Origin: Dehalococcoidia bacterium | GTDB lineage: Bacteria; Chloroflexota; Dehalococcoidia; GIF9; UBA5620 | Reading direction: 5' to 3' | Assembly: GCA_016783225.1 (NCBI GenBank) | Contig: JADHWZ010000016.1 | Span: 1-19,759 of the forward strand | DNA: 19,759 nucleotides | Shown here: one piece after another, positions 8,501-15,912 of the stretch | Layout: every line of letters begins with the position of its first letter | How positions within the stretch are numbered: position 1 is the first letter of the stretch | The notes under the pieces: model-generated | Told to the model about the DNA's origin: nothing | The model's input: only the letters and a program-made list of their open reading frames with translations | The model's database searches: none | Position numbers and translations under genes: made by a program

Positions 8501-10271
8501 GCGCCGCTCCCGAGAAGTCGGAAGGCAATTCCAAGTCAGCAACTATGAATTGACCAGCAGGGAATGAGCCGCCAGAGTAGCTTGCGGCCGCAATCAACAC
8601 CGGATAGTTTACCGGGCTATTCCAGGTAGTTTGGTTGGCAAACACATCCCTAATCCCCAGGTTAAGAAAAGTACCAGCGGGAGCTGTAGCACCGCTAGCC
8701 ATTGTACTCCAGGCAACACCATTATAGTGGAGGATGATGCCTCCTGCTCCTACAGCAAAGACATCATTAGGCGCACTCCCCCAAACATCCCAAAGGCCGT
8801 TCGTAGTGCCGCTCGCCATGGCACCCCAGGCAACACCATTGTAGTGGAGGATCGTGCCTCCTTGCCCAACGGCAAACACATCATTCCATGCGCTCCCCCA
8901 AACACCCACAAGGTGGTTTGTTGTGCCGCTGACCATCGCACCCCAGGCAACACCATTGTAATGAAGGATCGTGCCTCCTTGCCCAACAGCAAACACATCA
9001 TTCCATGCACTCCCCCAAACACCCACAAGGTGACTTGTTGTGCCGCTGACCATCGCACCCCAGGCAACACCATTGTAATGAAGGATGGTGCCTCCTTGCC
9101 CAACAGCAAACACATCATTAGGCGCACTCCCCCAAACACCCAGAAGGCCGTTCGTAGTGCCGCTGACCATCGCACCCCAGGCAACACCATTGTAATGAAG
9201 GATCGTGCCTCCTTGCCCAACGGCAAACACATCATTCCATGCACTCCCCCAAACACCCACAAGGTGACTTGTTGTGCCGCTGACCATCGCACCCCAGGCA
9301 ACACCATTGTAATGAAGGATGGTGCCTCCTGTTCCCACCGCAAAGACATCATTCCATGCACTCCCCCAGACCCCTACAAGATGATCTGTAGTACCGCTGG
9401 CCATTGTATTCCACACGGCCCCATTGTAATGGAGTATAGTGCCTCCTGTTCCCACCGCAAAGACATCATTCCATGCACTCCCCCAAACACCCAGCAGGCT
9501 AATAGATGCCGTGAGGGTCGCCAAGCTTGAGTCACCGGCGTATGTGGGCGAGAACTTCAGGGCCACAACGTTCCCGCCGGGCCAACCGGTGGACGGCGCC
9601 ACAGTCTGGTTCACCCAGCCGGCGAAACCAGATACCTCCCACACGTAGAGCGTGCCAGCGCCCAAGCCGGTGACAGTACCCACGGCGATATCACGCTTTC
9701 GCCCGTACGAAGGAGAGATGTCGATAGCACCAATGACTGCGTTACCCGTTACGCCGGCTAGCCGAGTACACTCCCACTTGCCACCGGCATTCTCAGTCAC
9801 CCACACTTCTGCCGGCTGATTCGCCCCGGCGACAGATGTAACCACGGCCCAGAAATCCACGTCATCTGGAGCTATTGCCACATCCCAGACATTCTGATCG
9901 GCAGCCGGAACCCCTGCGGCAGTCATTTCAGCGCGCAGGTGGCCGTACGCCCTGTCTTCCCACACGATGCCACCGGTGGCGGTAGTGTAGAGATACAGGA
10001 CATAGGGAGTGGCAATAGTGGCAGCCCGTGTTACCGCGGCGATTATGGTCACGCCATCGTTGCCAACGGCAATTCTGTTGACCTCTGATCCATGCAGAAT
10101 ATCATTTTTACCGACCACCGAGCCTGGCATCTCCAGCGTAGCCCACTTGCAGATGCCAGGGTCAGCCCCGGCGGGCGACGGGCTGGCCAGGCCAACGGGC
10201 GCCGCGAAGCTGGCGACCAGCACCACCACAACCAAAATTCCAAATATGGTCGGAAATCTCGTTTTCGTCAT
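5580..10271 (-). CDS. Giant cell-surface protein with seven-repeat propeller, Fn3-like domains and membrane anchor
   Basis: 1563 residues. An N-terminal signal peptide (about 1-36: TKTR, a long hydrophobic core, then GLASPSPAGA) and one C-terminal helix (about 1537-1558, preceded by a Pro-rich stalk and followed by RTRRE) indicate an exported protein anchored in the membrane with its body outside. Residues about 259-531 are seven 39-residue copies containing VWGSAWNDVFAVG and GGTILHYNG. Asp-box/BNR-like motifs occur elsewhere (VTENAGGKW, SRNDAETW, SPDFGDYW, SINGGADF), as in sialidase/sortilin-type propellers. A Cys-rich stretch follows the repeats; about 1065-1195 is Ala/Val/Thr-rich low complexity. 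Two Fn3-like domains near 1309-1420 and 1430-1535 contain the paired TYYWRVQV and NYFWRVMS strands. There is no catalytic motif that I recognise; likely roles are S-layer, adhesion or polymer binding (inference). ATG is preceded closely by GGAAGAG. Confidence 0.9.
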   Translation of the reverse strand: MTKTRFPTIFGILVVVVLVASFAAPVGLASPSPAGADPGICKWATLEMPGSVVGKNDILHGSEVNRIAVGNDGVTIIAAVTRAATIATPYVLYLYTTATGGIVWEDRAYGHLRAEMTAAGVPAADQNVWDVAIAPDDVDFWAVVTSVAGANQPAEVWVTENAGGKWECTRLAGVTGNAVIGAIDISPSYGRKRDIAVGTVTGLGAGTLYVWEVSGFAGWVNQTVAPSTGWPGGNVVALKFSPTYAGDSSLATLTASISLLGVWGSAWNDVFAVGTGGTILHYNGAVWNTMASGTTDHLVGVWGSAWNDVFAVGTGGTILHYNGVAWGAMVSGTTSHLVGVWGSAWNDVFAVGQGGTILHYNGVAWGAMVSGTTNGLLGVWGSAPNDVFAVGQGGTILHYNGVAWGAMVSGTTSHLVGVWGSAWNDVFAVGQGGTILHYNGVAWGAMVSGTTNHLVGVWGSAWNDVFAVGQGGTILHYNGVAWGAMASGTTNGLWDVWGSAPNDVFAVGAGGIILHYNGVAWSTMASGATAPAGTFLNLGIRDVFANQTTWNSPVNYPVLIAAASYSGGSFPAGQFIVADLELPSDFSGAAPNLRRYYVSIDAPAAQSGVYHIDDTQVHSIRPFLASRVSSIAYFGTVASGKLLVGEVLGSACAATVPTWFTDSAASCGGACWYPALKPATGAAGVCACTDNTTGFGNAQVAWNADGSLAYCATGASQRGFGPGWWGSDPDGVPGSGDEAGFLAAPIPDDESAFSISRNDAETWNQLGLIDTTIDWFNDVAPAADCNTLYLASASDNLTCNPGCNNFDSVWRTSASPAVVSPLPPAYPLGSYYERVLCRVNAVDCEAIQSELPLLRLAPDRDDGEVLFWGAQNTRAAAWSPDFGDYWANINPRNVIQDFVAESSTVVYFLDPSGLVQAMPYTGIAWSSFKPDVDTGVSTAHMITAQSAGKVLVGADANYNAAAYPAAISINGGADFNLLMDRLPTSGNVHVAFDPDFDDNNQYFVADDAAAGTVYRMTFLPGFGCAERWEDTNMMSVVNGAIGCNAPHPIGQFGLQLATTGADDQHALYSAHAAAGAVAAGAAVAEQVLMTVTAAPAAGLVNAEVVTLTTNLVAATVMPALPILAPVGSFVVSPVATITTVTAAVAAPSTATGAVSLTGVTTGANYGTLDLFTNTFVAGPGQVPAAAVVANAGVCRTLWPLDGMPKPGIVWDCLDVYVSAPAAGVNFTLEPWSLKKCGCLTMDTDTILWAIDAEVGGVFNGALGYNPAANQGMVWGFSDCMAKVGPTLITEDGMLVGCDPVSGRNQEVNFCWEQLCVADEYDIEIAKNEDFSIRVIDWVGDGNTTGAACVGFLRPVDIMTPCVFFPAGGASAPYVHASEIAQWGNLECGHTYYWRVQVRQCATGQQIRSPWSEVRSFTIKAGLPVRADYYGIKLLAPDNGCLGCAVSPASFSWAPFKGTTSYKFVLAKDAALADVIAEGEVGTTAYEYDGTLDYSTNYFWRVMSLEPAPSDWSATFSFQTEAAPAPPPAPQAPPSTPLWVWVVIAIGLALGIATLILILRTRRE
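8679..9497 (-). repeat. Seven tandem 117-bp repeats (39 residues each)
   Basis: In-frame tandem array, exactly 7 x 117 = 819 bases. Internal copies are nearly identical at both DNA and protein level (differences such as Q/T before GGT, W/P before ND, and SH/NG/NH at the repeat end), while the first and last copies are more diverged (NGAVWNTM at the start, GGIILHYNG and SGATAP at the end). Because the array has long open frames on several strands, it creates large spurious ORFs on the opposite strand. Confidence 0.95.
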
Positions 10272-10548
10272 CTCTTCCGAGCTTTCACAGTCTCTTCACC
10301 CAATCCGCCCTCTGGAACCACCGGTATCAGACACGCAGTGAGCGACCTTCGCTTCTTCATCTCGATGATTTCCAGCCTGTCCGTTAGCCATATGCGCCAA
10401 GGTACTTGAACAACCATATGTTTCCTGACTCAGATTCTAAGACGAGGGGCACGCACGACCCATCCAGAGCGGGTCCTTACTCTCACTCGCCCCCGTGCAA
10501 CTGTACAAGCAACCGCCGCACAATCCTGTTGCTTGTGGGCCTGACAAA
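10272..10548 (-). promoter_or_regulatory. Long structured 5' leader of the surface protein gene
   Basis: About 277 untranslated bases from the predicted transcription start to the ATG. Contains a perfect 9-bp inverted repeat ACAAGCAAC (10505-10513) / GTTGCTTGT (10528-10536) with a 14-base loop, a second hairpin GACCC/GGGTC (10457-10461, 10471-10475) with a 9-base loop, and flanking G- and C-rich segments able to pair around it (CGCCCCCGTGC near 10488-10498 with GGGGCAC near 10446-10452). No known riboswitch class was recognised. Confidence 0.4.
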
Positions 10549-10554
10549 TGCTAA

Positions 10555-10560
10555 ATTATA
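10555..10560 (-). promoter_or_regulatory. Candidate -10 box for the surface protein gene
   Basis: Perfect TATAAT on the minus strand in an AT-rich pocket (AGTACTATAATTTAGC). No good -35 hexamer is found at 16-18 bases; the upstream sequence there is GTGGCG-like. It lies between the yjbQ stop (10617) and the surface protein start, implying that the surface gene has its own promoter. Confidence 0.5.
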
Positions 10561-10592
10561 GTACTTTTCTAACCCTTGCGCCACAAGCCGGC

Positions 10593-10610
10593 CTGGCAAC
10601 ACAATGCCAG
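10593..10610 (-). terminator. Hairpin just after yjbQ, possible operon end
   Basis: Perfect 6-bp stem CTGGCA/TGCCAG with a 6-base loop, beginning 7 bases after the yjbQ stop codon. It is not followed by a T-run on the minus strand, so it is a weak candidate for an intrinsic terminator and may instead protect the mRNA end. Confidence 0.3.
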
Positions 10611-10616
10611 ACGCCT

Positions 10617-11036
10617 TCATTCGCCCATAACCTGGACTACGATTTCCCGTGACCGCGCTCGATTATCAAAGTCCAGCACAACTATTTGCTGCCATGTGCC
10701 CAGTGCCAACCTCTTGTTGGCAAATGGGACGGTCAGTGAGGCACTGAGAAGCGCAGCGCGAACGTGTGAATGACCGTTCCCATCTCCCCCGGCGCGGTCA
10801 TGCTGATACGGGATGTTCCGCGGTACCACTCTGTCCCACATATCCTTAAGGTCAGCCAGGAGACCTGGTTCATATTCGATGGTGGTAACTCCAGCGGTGG
10901 AGCCGGTAATGAATACAGTGGCCGTACCGTTGCTGATGCCCGAATCGCCGACCTCTCTGGCAACTTCAGATGTTATGTCAACTATGTCGCAGTGTCCCTT
11001 GGTGTTGAGGCGAACAGTCTTACTCACTACCGTCAT
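10617..11036 (-). CDS. yjbQ: YjbQ/UPF0047 family protein
   Basis: Small cytoplasmic enzyme family, 139 residues, the normal size. Characteristic blocks: VFITGSTAGVTTIEYEPG near residues 41-58, the GDGNGHSHVRAALLSASLTVP segment (histidines that sit in the family's metal/active site), and the C-terminal LALGTWQQIVVLDFD and VVQVMGE. Some members have been annotated as secondary thiamine-phosphate synthase from complementation tests in E. coli; the true role is unsettled. I chose the ATG at 11036 rather than a longer frame reaching 11153, because GGGAGG lies at proper distance, the start overlaps the pyrK stop as ATGA, and the extra 39 residues would lie within pyrK and do not resemble the family. 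It is coupled to the pyrimidine genes, but the connection to pyrimidines is unclear. Confidence 0.9.
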   Translation of the reverse strand: MTVVSKTVRLNTKGHCDIVDITSEVAREVGDSGISNGTATVFITGSTAGVTTIEYEPGLLADLKDMWDRVVPRNIPYQHDRAGGDGNGHSHVRAALLSASLTVPFANKRLALGTWQQIVVLDFDNRARSREIVVQVMGE

Positions 11037-11818
11037 ACCTTTACCTCCCGCCAAATGATTTCCTCTAGGTCGAAAACAGGCCCGTCCCGGCACACTCGTT
11101 TCATGCCATGCCTGGTCCTTATGCTGCAACCATAGCAAGCCCCAAGACCACAACCCATCCTCACTTCCAGCGAAATCTGGACTGGTTTACCGATCTCTCG
11201 CCGTCGTTTCTGCTCGCCTATTGTCTCGTACATTGCTTTAGGGCCACAAGCGTAGACTGCGTCAGCCCAGGTACTGAACTCTGACAGGATGCCCGTGACC
11301 ATACCCCGCCTGCCGGCGCTGCCGTCCTCAGTGACCAGGACAGATTCGATCCCACCCGGCAAGTGATCCTTGGGATAGAGCCCTTCAGATGTACGCGCTC
11401 CGAGCAGCAGCTTGACCGCTTTGTGCTGGTCAATTGCCTGCTGAGCGAGAAACACCAGCGGTGCAATACCTGTGCCGCCAGCTACCAGCAGCAAGTTCTG
11501 AGAGGATGGCTCGATAGAAAACCCATTGCCCAAAGGACCCAGCAGGTCCAGTGTTTCTCCCTTCTGACGCTGGGAAAGCCAGTAGGTACCTCTGCCAGCC
11601 ACCTGGTAAAGGAGACAAAGCTGGCTCGAATCAACTACGCGGTGGATACTCAAGGGGCGACGCAGCGTAACGTCTTCCCCACACCACACCATGACGAATT
11701 GCCCCGGCCGGGCTATCGCAGCGATGTCGAGAGCCTCAACACACATGAGATAATACCTGACGTGAGGATATCCGAAGAGCTCCGTATTGGAAATGACAGT
11801 TGCTGAAACTTGCTTCAA
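11033..11818 (-). CDS. pyrK: Dihydroorotate dehydrogenase electron-transfer subunit
   Basis: FAD and [2Fe-2S] subunit that passes electrons from PyrD-B (dihydroorotate oxidation) to NAD. 261 residues, usual length. The FAD-binding RRPLSIH is at residues 53-59, the nucleotide-binding VAGGTGIAPLVF at about 112-123, and CGP near 191. The iron-sulfur cluster cysteines are at about 223, 228, 231 and 243 (CX4CX2CX11C). The start is TTG directly abutting the carB stop TAA (11819-11821); no in-frame ATG lies close. It is followed by yjbQ rather than the expected pyrD, so its catalytic partner is encoded outside this window. Confidence 0.95.
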   Translation of the reverse strand: MKQVSATVISNTELFGYPHVRYYLMCVEALDIAAIARPGQFVMVWCGEDVTLRRPLSIHRVVDSSQLCLLYQVAGRGTYWLSQRQKGETLDLLGPLGNGFSIEPSSQNLLLVAGGTGIAPLVFLAQQAIDQHKAVKLLLGARTSEGLYPKDHLPGGIESVLVTEDGSAGRRGMVTGILSEFSTWADAVYACGPKAMYETIGEQKRRREIGKPVQISLEVRMGCGLGACYGCSIRTRHGMKRVCRDGPVFDLEEIIWREVKV

Positions 11819-14800
11819 TTACTTGATGTCCGCGTGGTAGCTTTGGAGGGACTTGACTCCTGACTTACCCTTACGATAGGCGGCGATTCCCTTGGCGGCA
11901 GCAGCCGCCGCCGCCACTGTCGTTATATAAGGCACCTTATACTTGATGGCTGCCTTTCGAATGTAGAAGTCGTCGTACTGACTTAGCTTGCCGCTCGGCG
12001 TATTGATGACCAGTTGAATCTCTCCATTCATGATTGCGTCGGCAATATTCGGCCGGTCCTCGTGCATCTTGAATATGAAATCAGAATCTATGCCGTGGCC
12101 AGCCAGGAACTGATGCGTACCACGCGTTGCCTTAATCTTGAAGCCAAGCTCCGTGAATTGCCTGGCCACCTCCAATACAATAGGCGCTTCCTTGCTTGCC
12201 AGGCTCATCAACACCGCACCCTCCGACGGAAGCTGCTGCTGCGCGGCTTCCTGCGCCTTAAAGAACGCCAGGCCAAAGGAATTGGCAATTCCCAGCACCT
12301 CGCCAGTGGACCGCATTTCCGGCCCCAGAACCGGATCTACCTCAGGCAACATGGGAAATGGGAAAACTGCCTCTTTGACTCCGAAATGCGGAATCGACCG
12401 CGGCCTGAGACTAAGTTCGGCGAGAGTCTTGCCCAGCATGATTTGAGTTGCCAGACGGGCCATGGATACATTGCAGACCTTGGAAACCAAAGGCACGGTC
12501 CGTGACGCGCGTGGGTTGGCCTCCAGCACGTATACTATGTCATTGGCAATAGCGTACTGCATGTTCATCAGACCTACGACATGAAGGTCTCCGGCAATTC
12601 TCTTGGTGTATTCATTGATAGTATCAATATGCCTCGTAGCTATGCTCACGGGCGGAATCACGCAGGCTGAGTCACCGGAGTGGACACCAGCCAATTCAAT
12701 GTGTTCCATGACCGCCGGTACAAACGCGTCGCTGCCATCGGCGATGGCATCCGCTTCAGCCTCGGTTGCATTTTCAAGAAACTTGTCCACCAGGATGGGG
12801 CGGTCAGGAGTAACGTCCACCGCCGCAGCAACATACCCTTTGAGCATCTCCTCGTCGTGAACTACCTCCATACCCCGTCCACCCAGTACATACGACGGCC
12901 GCACCATTAAGGGATAACCGATTCGTTCGGCAACCCTCAATGCCTCCTCCAGATTGCTGGCCATACCGGATTCCGGCATGGGAATACCAAGCTCCCGCAT
13001 CATCTGCCGGAAACGGTCTCGGTCCTCAGCAAGGTCTATCGTCTCCGGTGACGTGCCCAGGATTCTGACGCCAGCTTCGGACAATTCGTTGGCGATGTTG
13101 AGCGGGGTTTGGCCACCGAACTGAACGATCACGCCTTCGGGTTTTTCCTTCTCATAGATGCTCAAGACATCCTCAACTGTCAGCGGCTCAAAGTAGAGTT
13201 TGTCCGAAGTATCGTAGTCCGTGGAAACCGTCTCGGGATTACAGTTGACCATAATTGTCTCATACCCTTCGTCGCGCAGGGCAAAAGCCGCGTGGACGCA
13301 GCAGTAGTCGAACTCAATGCCCTGGCCTATTCGGTTGGGTCCACCGCCAAGTACCATAACCTTGCGCCTGTCGCTGCTCGTCGTCTTGTCAGGGGCGTTG
13401 TAAGTCGAGAAGTAGTACGCCGCGTTCTCCACGCCGCTCACGGGAACTGGCTCCCATCCCTGAACGACCCCGAGGGCAGTGCGCCTTCGGCGAATTTCCT
13501 TTTCCGGTACTCCAAGAAGCTGTGACAGATAGCCATCCGCAAATCCATCTTTCTTGGCCTGAGCAAGCAAGTTATCCGGTAATGTCTTCCCCCTGTATTG
13601 GAGAATCTCCTCCTCCAATTCGACAAGCTCTCTCATCTGATTGATGAACCAGGGCTTGATGTAGGTTTTCTCATAGAGTTCCTGCACGTCGGCACCCTTG
13701 CGCAGGGCCTCATACATGATGAATTGGCGCTCGCTTGTCGGCTCGTTGAGCAGGTTCATCAGTTCGTCCAATGGTTTCTCGTAGAAGTCTTTGGCAAAGC
13801 CCAGCCCATAGCGGCCGTTCTCCAGCGAACGAATTGACTTCTGGAACGCTTCCTTGTAGGTCTTGCCGATGCTCATCACTTCACCCACGGCTCGCATCTG
13901 TGTGCCGAGTCTATCTTCTGCGTCCCTGAACTTCTCAAAAGCCCAGCGGGCGAACTTGACGACCACGTAGTCGCCCGAGGGCGTGTATTTCTCCAAAGTC
14001 CCCTCACGCCAGTAGGGAATCTCGTCGAGGGTAAGACCGGCAGCCAACTTAGAAGAAACCAACGCTATCGGAAAACCGGTTGCTTTCGAAGCCAGCGCCG
14101 ACGAACGCGAAGTCCTGGGATTGATTTCAATCACCACCACACGGCCGGTCTTTGGGTCGTGTGCAAATTGAATGTTGGTGCCACCTATCACCTGTATCGC
14201 TTCCACAATCCGGTAGCAATAGTCCTGGAGGCGTTCTTGGAGCGCTTCATCGATTGTAAGCATAGGCGCCGTGCAATAGGAGTCGCCGGTATGGACACCC
14301 ATGGCGTCTACGTTTTCGATGAAACATACGGTGATCATCTGGTTCTTGGCATCACGGACGACCTCCAGCTCCAGCTCTTCCCATCCCAGGACTGATTCCT
14401 CTATCAGCACCTGCCCGATAAGACTTGCTGCGATGCCACGGCTGGCAACGGTGCGCAACTCCTCGACGTTGTACACCAGTCCACCACCGGTCCCCCCCAT
14501 GCAGTACGCAGCACGGACGACTACTGGATACCCCAGTTCGGCAGCAACTCTTTCCGCATCCTCAACGCTGTACACCGCTTCGCTTCGTGGCATTTCTATA
14601 CCCAGGCGGTTCATCGTTTCCTTGAAGGCGATCCGATCCTCACCCCTTTCGATAGCATCAATGTTAACACCAATCACCTTGACTCCATACTTGTCAAGGA
14701 CGCCTGAACGCGCCAGCTCAGAGCTGAGGTTGAGACCCGATTGGCCGCCCAGATTTGGCAGCAGAGCATCAGGGCGCTCTTTCTCCACGATTCGCGCCAC

Positions 14801-15019
14801 CGTTTCCATATTGAGCGGTTCAATATACGTCACATCCGCCATTCCGGGGTCAGTCATGATGGTGGCCGGGTTTGAGTTCACCAGCACGATTTCGTAGCCA
14901 AGCTCCCGGAGTGCCTTACAGGCCTGGGTCCCTGAGTAATCGAATTCACAGGCCTGCCCTATAACAATAGGGCCGGAGCCGATAATCATCACCTTCTTGA
15001 TATCATTCCGTCTCGGCAT
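11819..15019 (-). CDS. carB: Carbamoyl-phosphate synthase large subunit
   Basis: Makes carbamoyl phosphate from ammonia (normally delivered by the CarA glutaminase), bicarbonate and two ATP. 1066 residues, full length. First half: VMIIGSGPIVIGQACEFDYSG at the N-terminus and an ATP-grasp domain at about 128-330 (RAAYCMGGTGGG, EINPRTSRSSALASKATGFP). Oligomerisation region at about 400-550. Second half repeats the pattern (KVMVLGGGPNRIGQGIEFDY, RPSYVLGGRGMEVV, EANPRASRTVPLVSK). The MGS-like allosteric domain occupies about the last 130 residues. The ATG at 15019 is preceded by AGGAGG at about 15031-15036, a strong ribosome site. The gene looks intact although carA, normally just upstream, is missing. 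A REP palindrome lies just upstream of the ribosome site. Confidence 0.98.
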   Translation of the reverse strand: MPRRNDIKKVMIIGSGPIVIGQACEFDYSGTQACKALRELGYEIVLVNSNPATIMTDPGMADVTYIEPLNMETVARIVEKERPDALLPNLGGQSGLNLSSELARSGVLDKYGVKVIGVNIDAIERGEDRIAFKETMNRLGIEMPRSEAVYSVEDAERVAAELGYPVVVRAAYCMGGTGGGLVYNVEELRTVASRGIAASLIGQVLIEESVLGWEELELEVVRDAKNQMITVCFIENVDAMGVHTGDSYCTAPMLTIDEALQERLQDYCYRIVEAIQVIGGTNIQFAHDPKTGRVVVIEINPRTSRSSALASKATGFPIALVSSKLAAGLTLDEIPYWREGTLEKYTPSGDYVVVKFARWAFEKFRDAEDRLGTQMRAVGEVMSIGKTYKEAFQKSIRSLENGRYGLGFAKDFYEKPLDELMNLLNEPTSERQFIMYEALRKGADVQELYEKTYIKPWFINQMRELVELEEEILQYRGKTLPDNLLAQAKKDGFADGYLSQLLGVPEKEIRRRRTALGVVQGWEPVPVSGVENAAYYFSTYNAPDKTTSSDRRKVMVLGGGPNRIGQGIEFDYCCVHAAFALRDEGYETIMVNCNPETVSTDYDTSDKLYFEPLTVEDVLSIYEKEKPEGVIVQFGGQTPLNIANELSEAGVRILGTSPETIDLAEDRDRFRQMMRELGIPMPESGMASNLEEALRVAERIGYPLMVRPSYVLGGRGMEVVHDEEMLKGYVAAAVDVTPDRPILVDKFLENATEAEADAIADGSDAFVPAVMEHIELAGVHSGDSACVIPPVSIATRHIDTINEYTKRIAGDLHVVGLMNMQYAIANDIVYVLEANPRASRTVPLVSKVCNVSMARLATQIMLGKTLAELSLRPRSIPHFGVKEAVFPFPMLPEVDPVLGPEMRSTGEVLGIANSFGLAFFKAQEAAQQQLPSEGAVLMSLASKEAPIVLEVARQFTELGFKIKATRGTHQFLAGHGIDSDFIFKMHEDRPNIADAIMNGEIQLVINTPSGKLSQYDDFYIRKAAIKYKVPYITTVAAAAAAAKGIAAYRKGKSGVKSLQSYHADIK

Positions 15020-15040
15020 ACTAAGCGTTTCCTCCTATAG

Positions 15041-15066
15041 GGGTAGGTTGGAGCATCTGCTCCAAC
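15041..15066 (+). repeat. REP element A (GTAG plus palindrome)
   Basis: GTAG at 15043-15046 immediately followed by a perfect palindrome with 9-bp arms GTTGGAGCA/TGCTCCAAC and a 2-base loop (15047-15066). It lies between the transposase gene and the carB ribosome site. Confidence 0.85.
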
Positions 15067-15127
15067 TTGGTCCACTTTCGCCCCCTCCGGCCTACGCACT
15101 TGTTGATTTTGAACACCCGACTCCTTG

Positions 15128-15796
15128 TCAACCAGGCAGTCTTCGAACACTAGCTCCAAGAAAGTCTTTGCTTTCCGAAGAATAGAGCCTGTAACTCGAC
15201 CATTCATAGCCACCTGGCGAGAGAACCAAGCCAGCCCTTACAGGATTGTGATGGACGTAGTTGAGCTTCTCCAGAAACTTCTCTTCACTATAAATATTGA
15301 AGTCATAGAAGCCACGCTGCCAAAGGCGATACCTGAGATTTCGCCTGTGTGATTCAACGCCGTGTTGCGTTTGCGAAGAGCTCTGCTCTGGCGTCATAGG
15401 GGTAGGTGGGTACATACGCAGGGGAGGTTGGAGCACGCGCGGGGTAGATGCGAGCATACGTGGGGTAGGTTGGAGCATCTGCTCCAACCCACTGGCTACC
15501 ATCAAGTCGATAATCCGTCTGGCCGTGAGCCCTTTTATCCCTTGCATTATCTTCGATATGCTCAATTCTGGCCTTTCCCCTCTATCCCACCAGAGTAAGA
15601 GGTGCACATGGTCAGGCATTATCACGTAGCCCATCAGCATAAAGCTACACCTGTTACTGTAAGAATCCAATTCCTCAAGGAGGATTCGGCAGAATCCTTC
15701 ATCCCTAAAATAGGGGCGATTCTTATAGGTGTCCGTGGTGGCAAAATGAACATAGGAGCTATCATTGAATTTGGGGAGGTTTTTGTGCAGTATCAT
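15128..15796 (-). CDS. REP-associated tyrosine transposase (RAYT, Y1/HUH family)
   Basis: Single-strand DNA transposase-like protein of the Y1_Tnp group. 222 residues. The HUH metal site is HVH at 63-65 within MPDHVHLLLWW, and the likely catalytic tyrosine is Tyr180 in LNYVHHNPVRAGLV; LWQRGFYDFNIYSEEKFLEKLNY and EWSSYRLY are typical of RAYTs. All key residues are present, so it could be active. An unusual Pro/Met/Leu-rich insert at about residues 103-140 is encoded by REP-like DNA. REP palindromes with 5' GTAG lie on both sides, matching the signature described for RAYTs of gammaproteobacteria, which recognise GTAG/GGAG-tagged palindromes. ATG start at 15796; the ribosome site is not obvious. 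The last residues (ASVRRLPG) are not recognisable and the end may have been altered. Sits in the gap left by carA. Confidence 0.9.
   Translation of the reverse strand: MILHKNLPKFNDSSYVHFATTDTYKNRPYFRDEGFCRILLEELDSYSNRCSFMLMGYVIMPDHVHLLLWWDRGERPELSISKIMQGIKGLTARRIIDLMVASGLEQMLQPTPRMLASTPRVLQPPLRMYPPTPMTPEQSSSQTQHGVESHRRNLRYRLWQRGFYDFNIYSEEKFLEKLNYVHHNPVRAGLVLSPGGYEWSSYRLYSSESKDFLGASVRRLPG
15395..15489 (+). repeat. REP array B inside the RAYT coding sequence
   Basis: Four units starting at about 15399, 15421, 15441 and 15462 (spacings 22, 20, 21) share GGGGTAGGTTGGAG-like sequence; the last has the full palindrome GGTTGGAGCA/TGCTCCAACC at 15468-15489. Read on the minus strand in the gene frame, they encode four seven-residue repeats (residues 107-134), for example MLQPTPR and MLASTPR. 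Confidence 0.85.
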
Positions 15797-15836
15797 TTTC
15801 TCTTCAACTCAGCGTGCAAGGTAGAGCATCCCCCCA

Positions 15837-15892
15837 GGTAGGTGAGAGCGGATGCTCTCACCTATGGCTGGAGCAGATGCTCCAGCCTACCC
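15837..15892. repeat. BIME C: inverted pair of REP elements
   Basis: Left REP: GTAG at 15838-15841, with palindrome arms TAGGTGAGAGC/GCTCTCACCTA (15839-15864, 4-base loop). Right REP: palindrome GGCTGGAGCA/TGCTCCAGCC (15866-15887) followed by CTAC (15887-15890), that is, GTAG on the opposite strand. Two head-to-head REPs form a BIME just upstream of the RAYT start. Confidence 0.85.
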
Positions 15893-15912
15893 ACTTTATG
15901 GATTTCTAACAT

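Noticed and set aside
8679..9497. Regular repeats suggesting a CRISPR array
   Set aside because: The unit is 117 bp with no alternation of constant repeats and unique spacers, and it codes in frame for 39-residue protein repeats.
8631..9530. Plus-strand open frame of 299 codons with repeated TPGNTI and PNTHK-type motifs
   Set aside because: It is the exact complement of the seven 117-bp repeats in the surface protein gene; an open frame in one copy stays open in all, so it needs no selection. No ribosome site and no recognisable domain.
14301..14897. Plus-strand frame of 198 codons opposite carB
   Set aside because: Ser/Thr-rich shadow of the well-conserved carB frame, with no ribosome site or domain.
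14989..15213. Minus-strand frame of 74 codons linking the RAYT end with the carB start
   Set aside because: Out of frame with both genes, overlaps their recognised coding sequence and crosses REP element A; no motif. It could be a shifted RAYT tail but I cannot show it.
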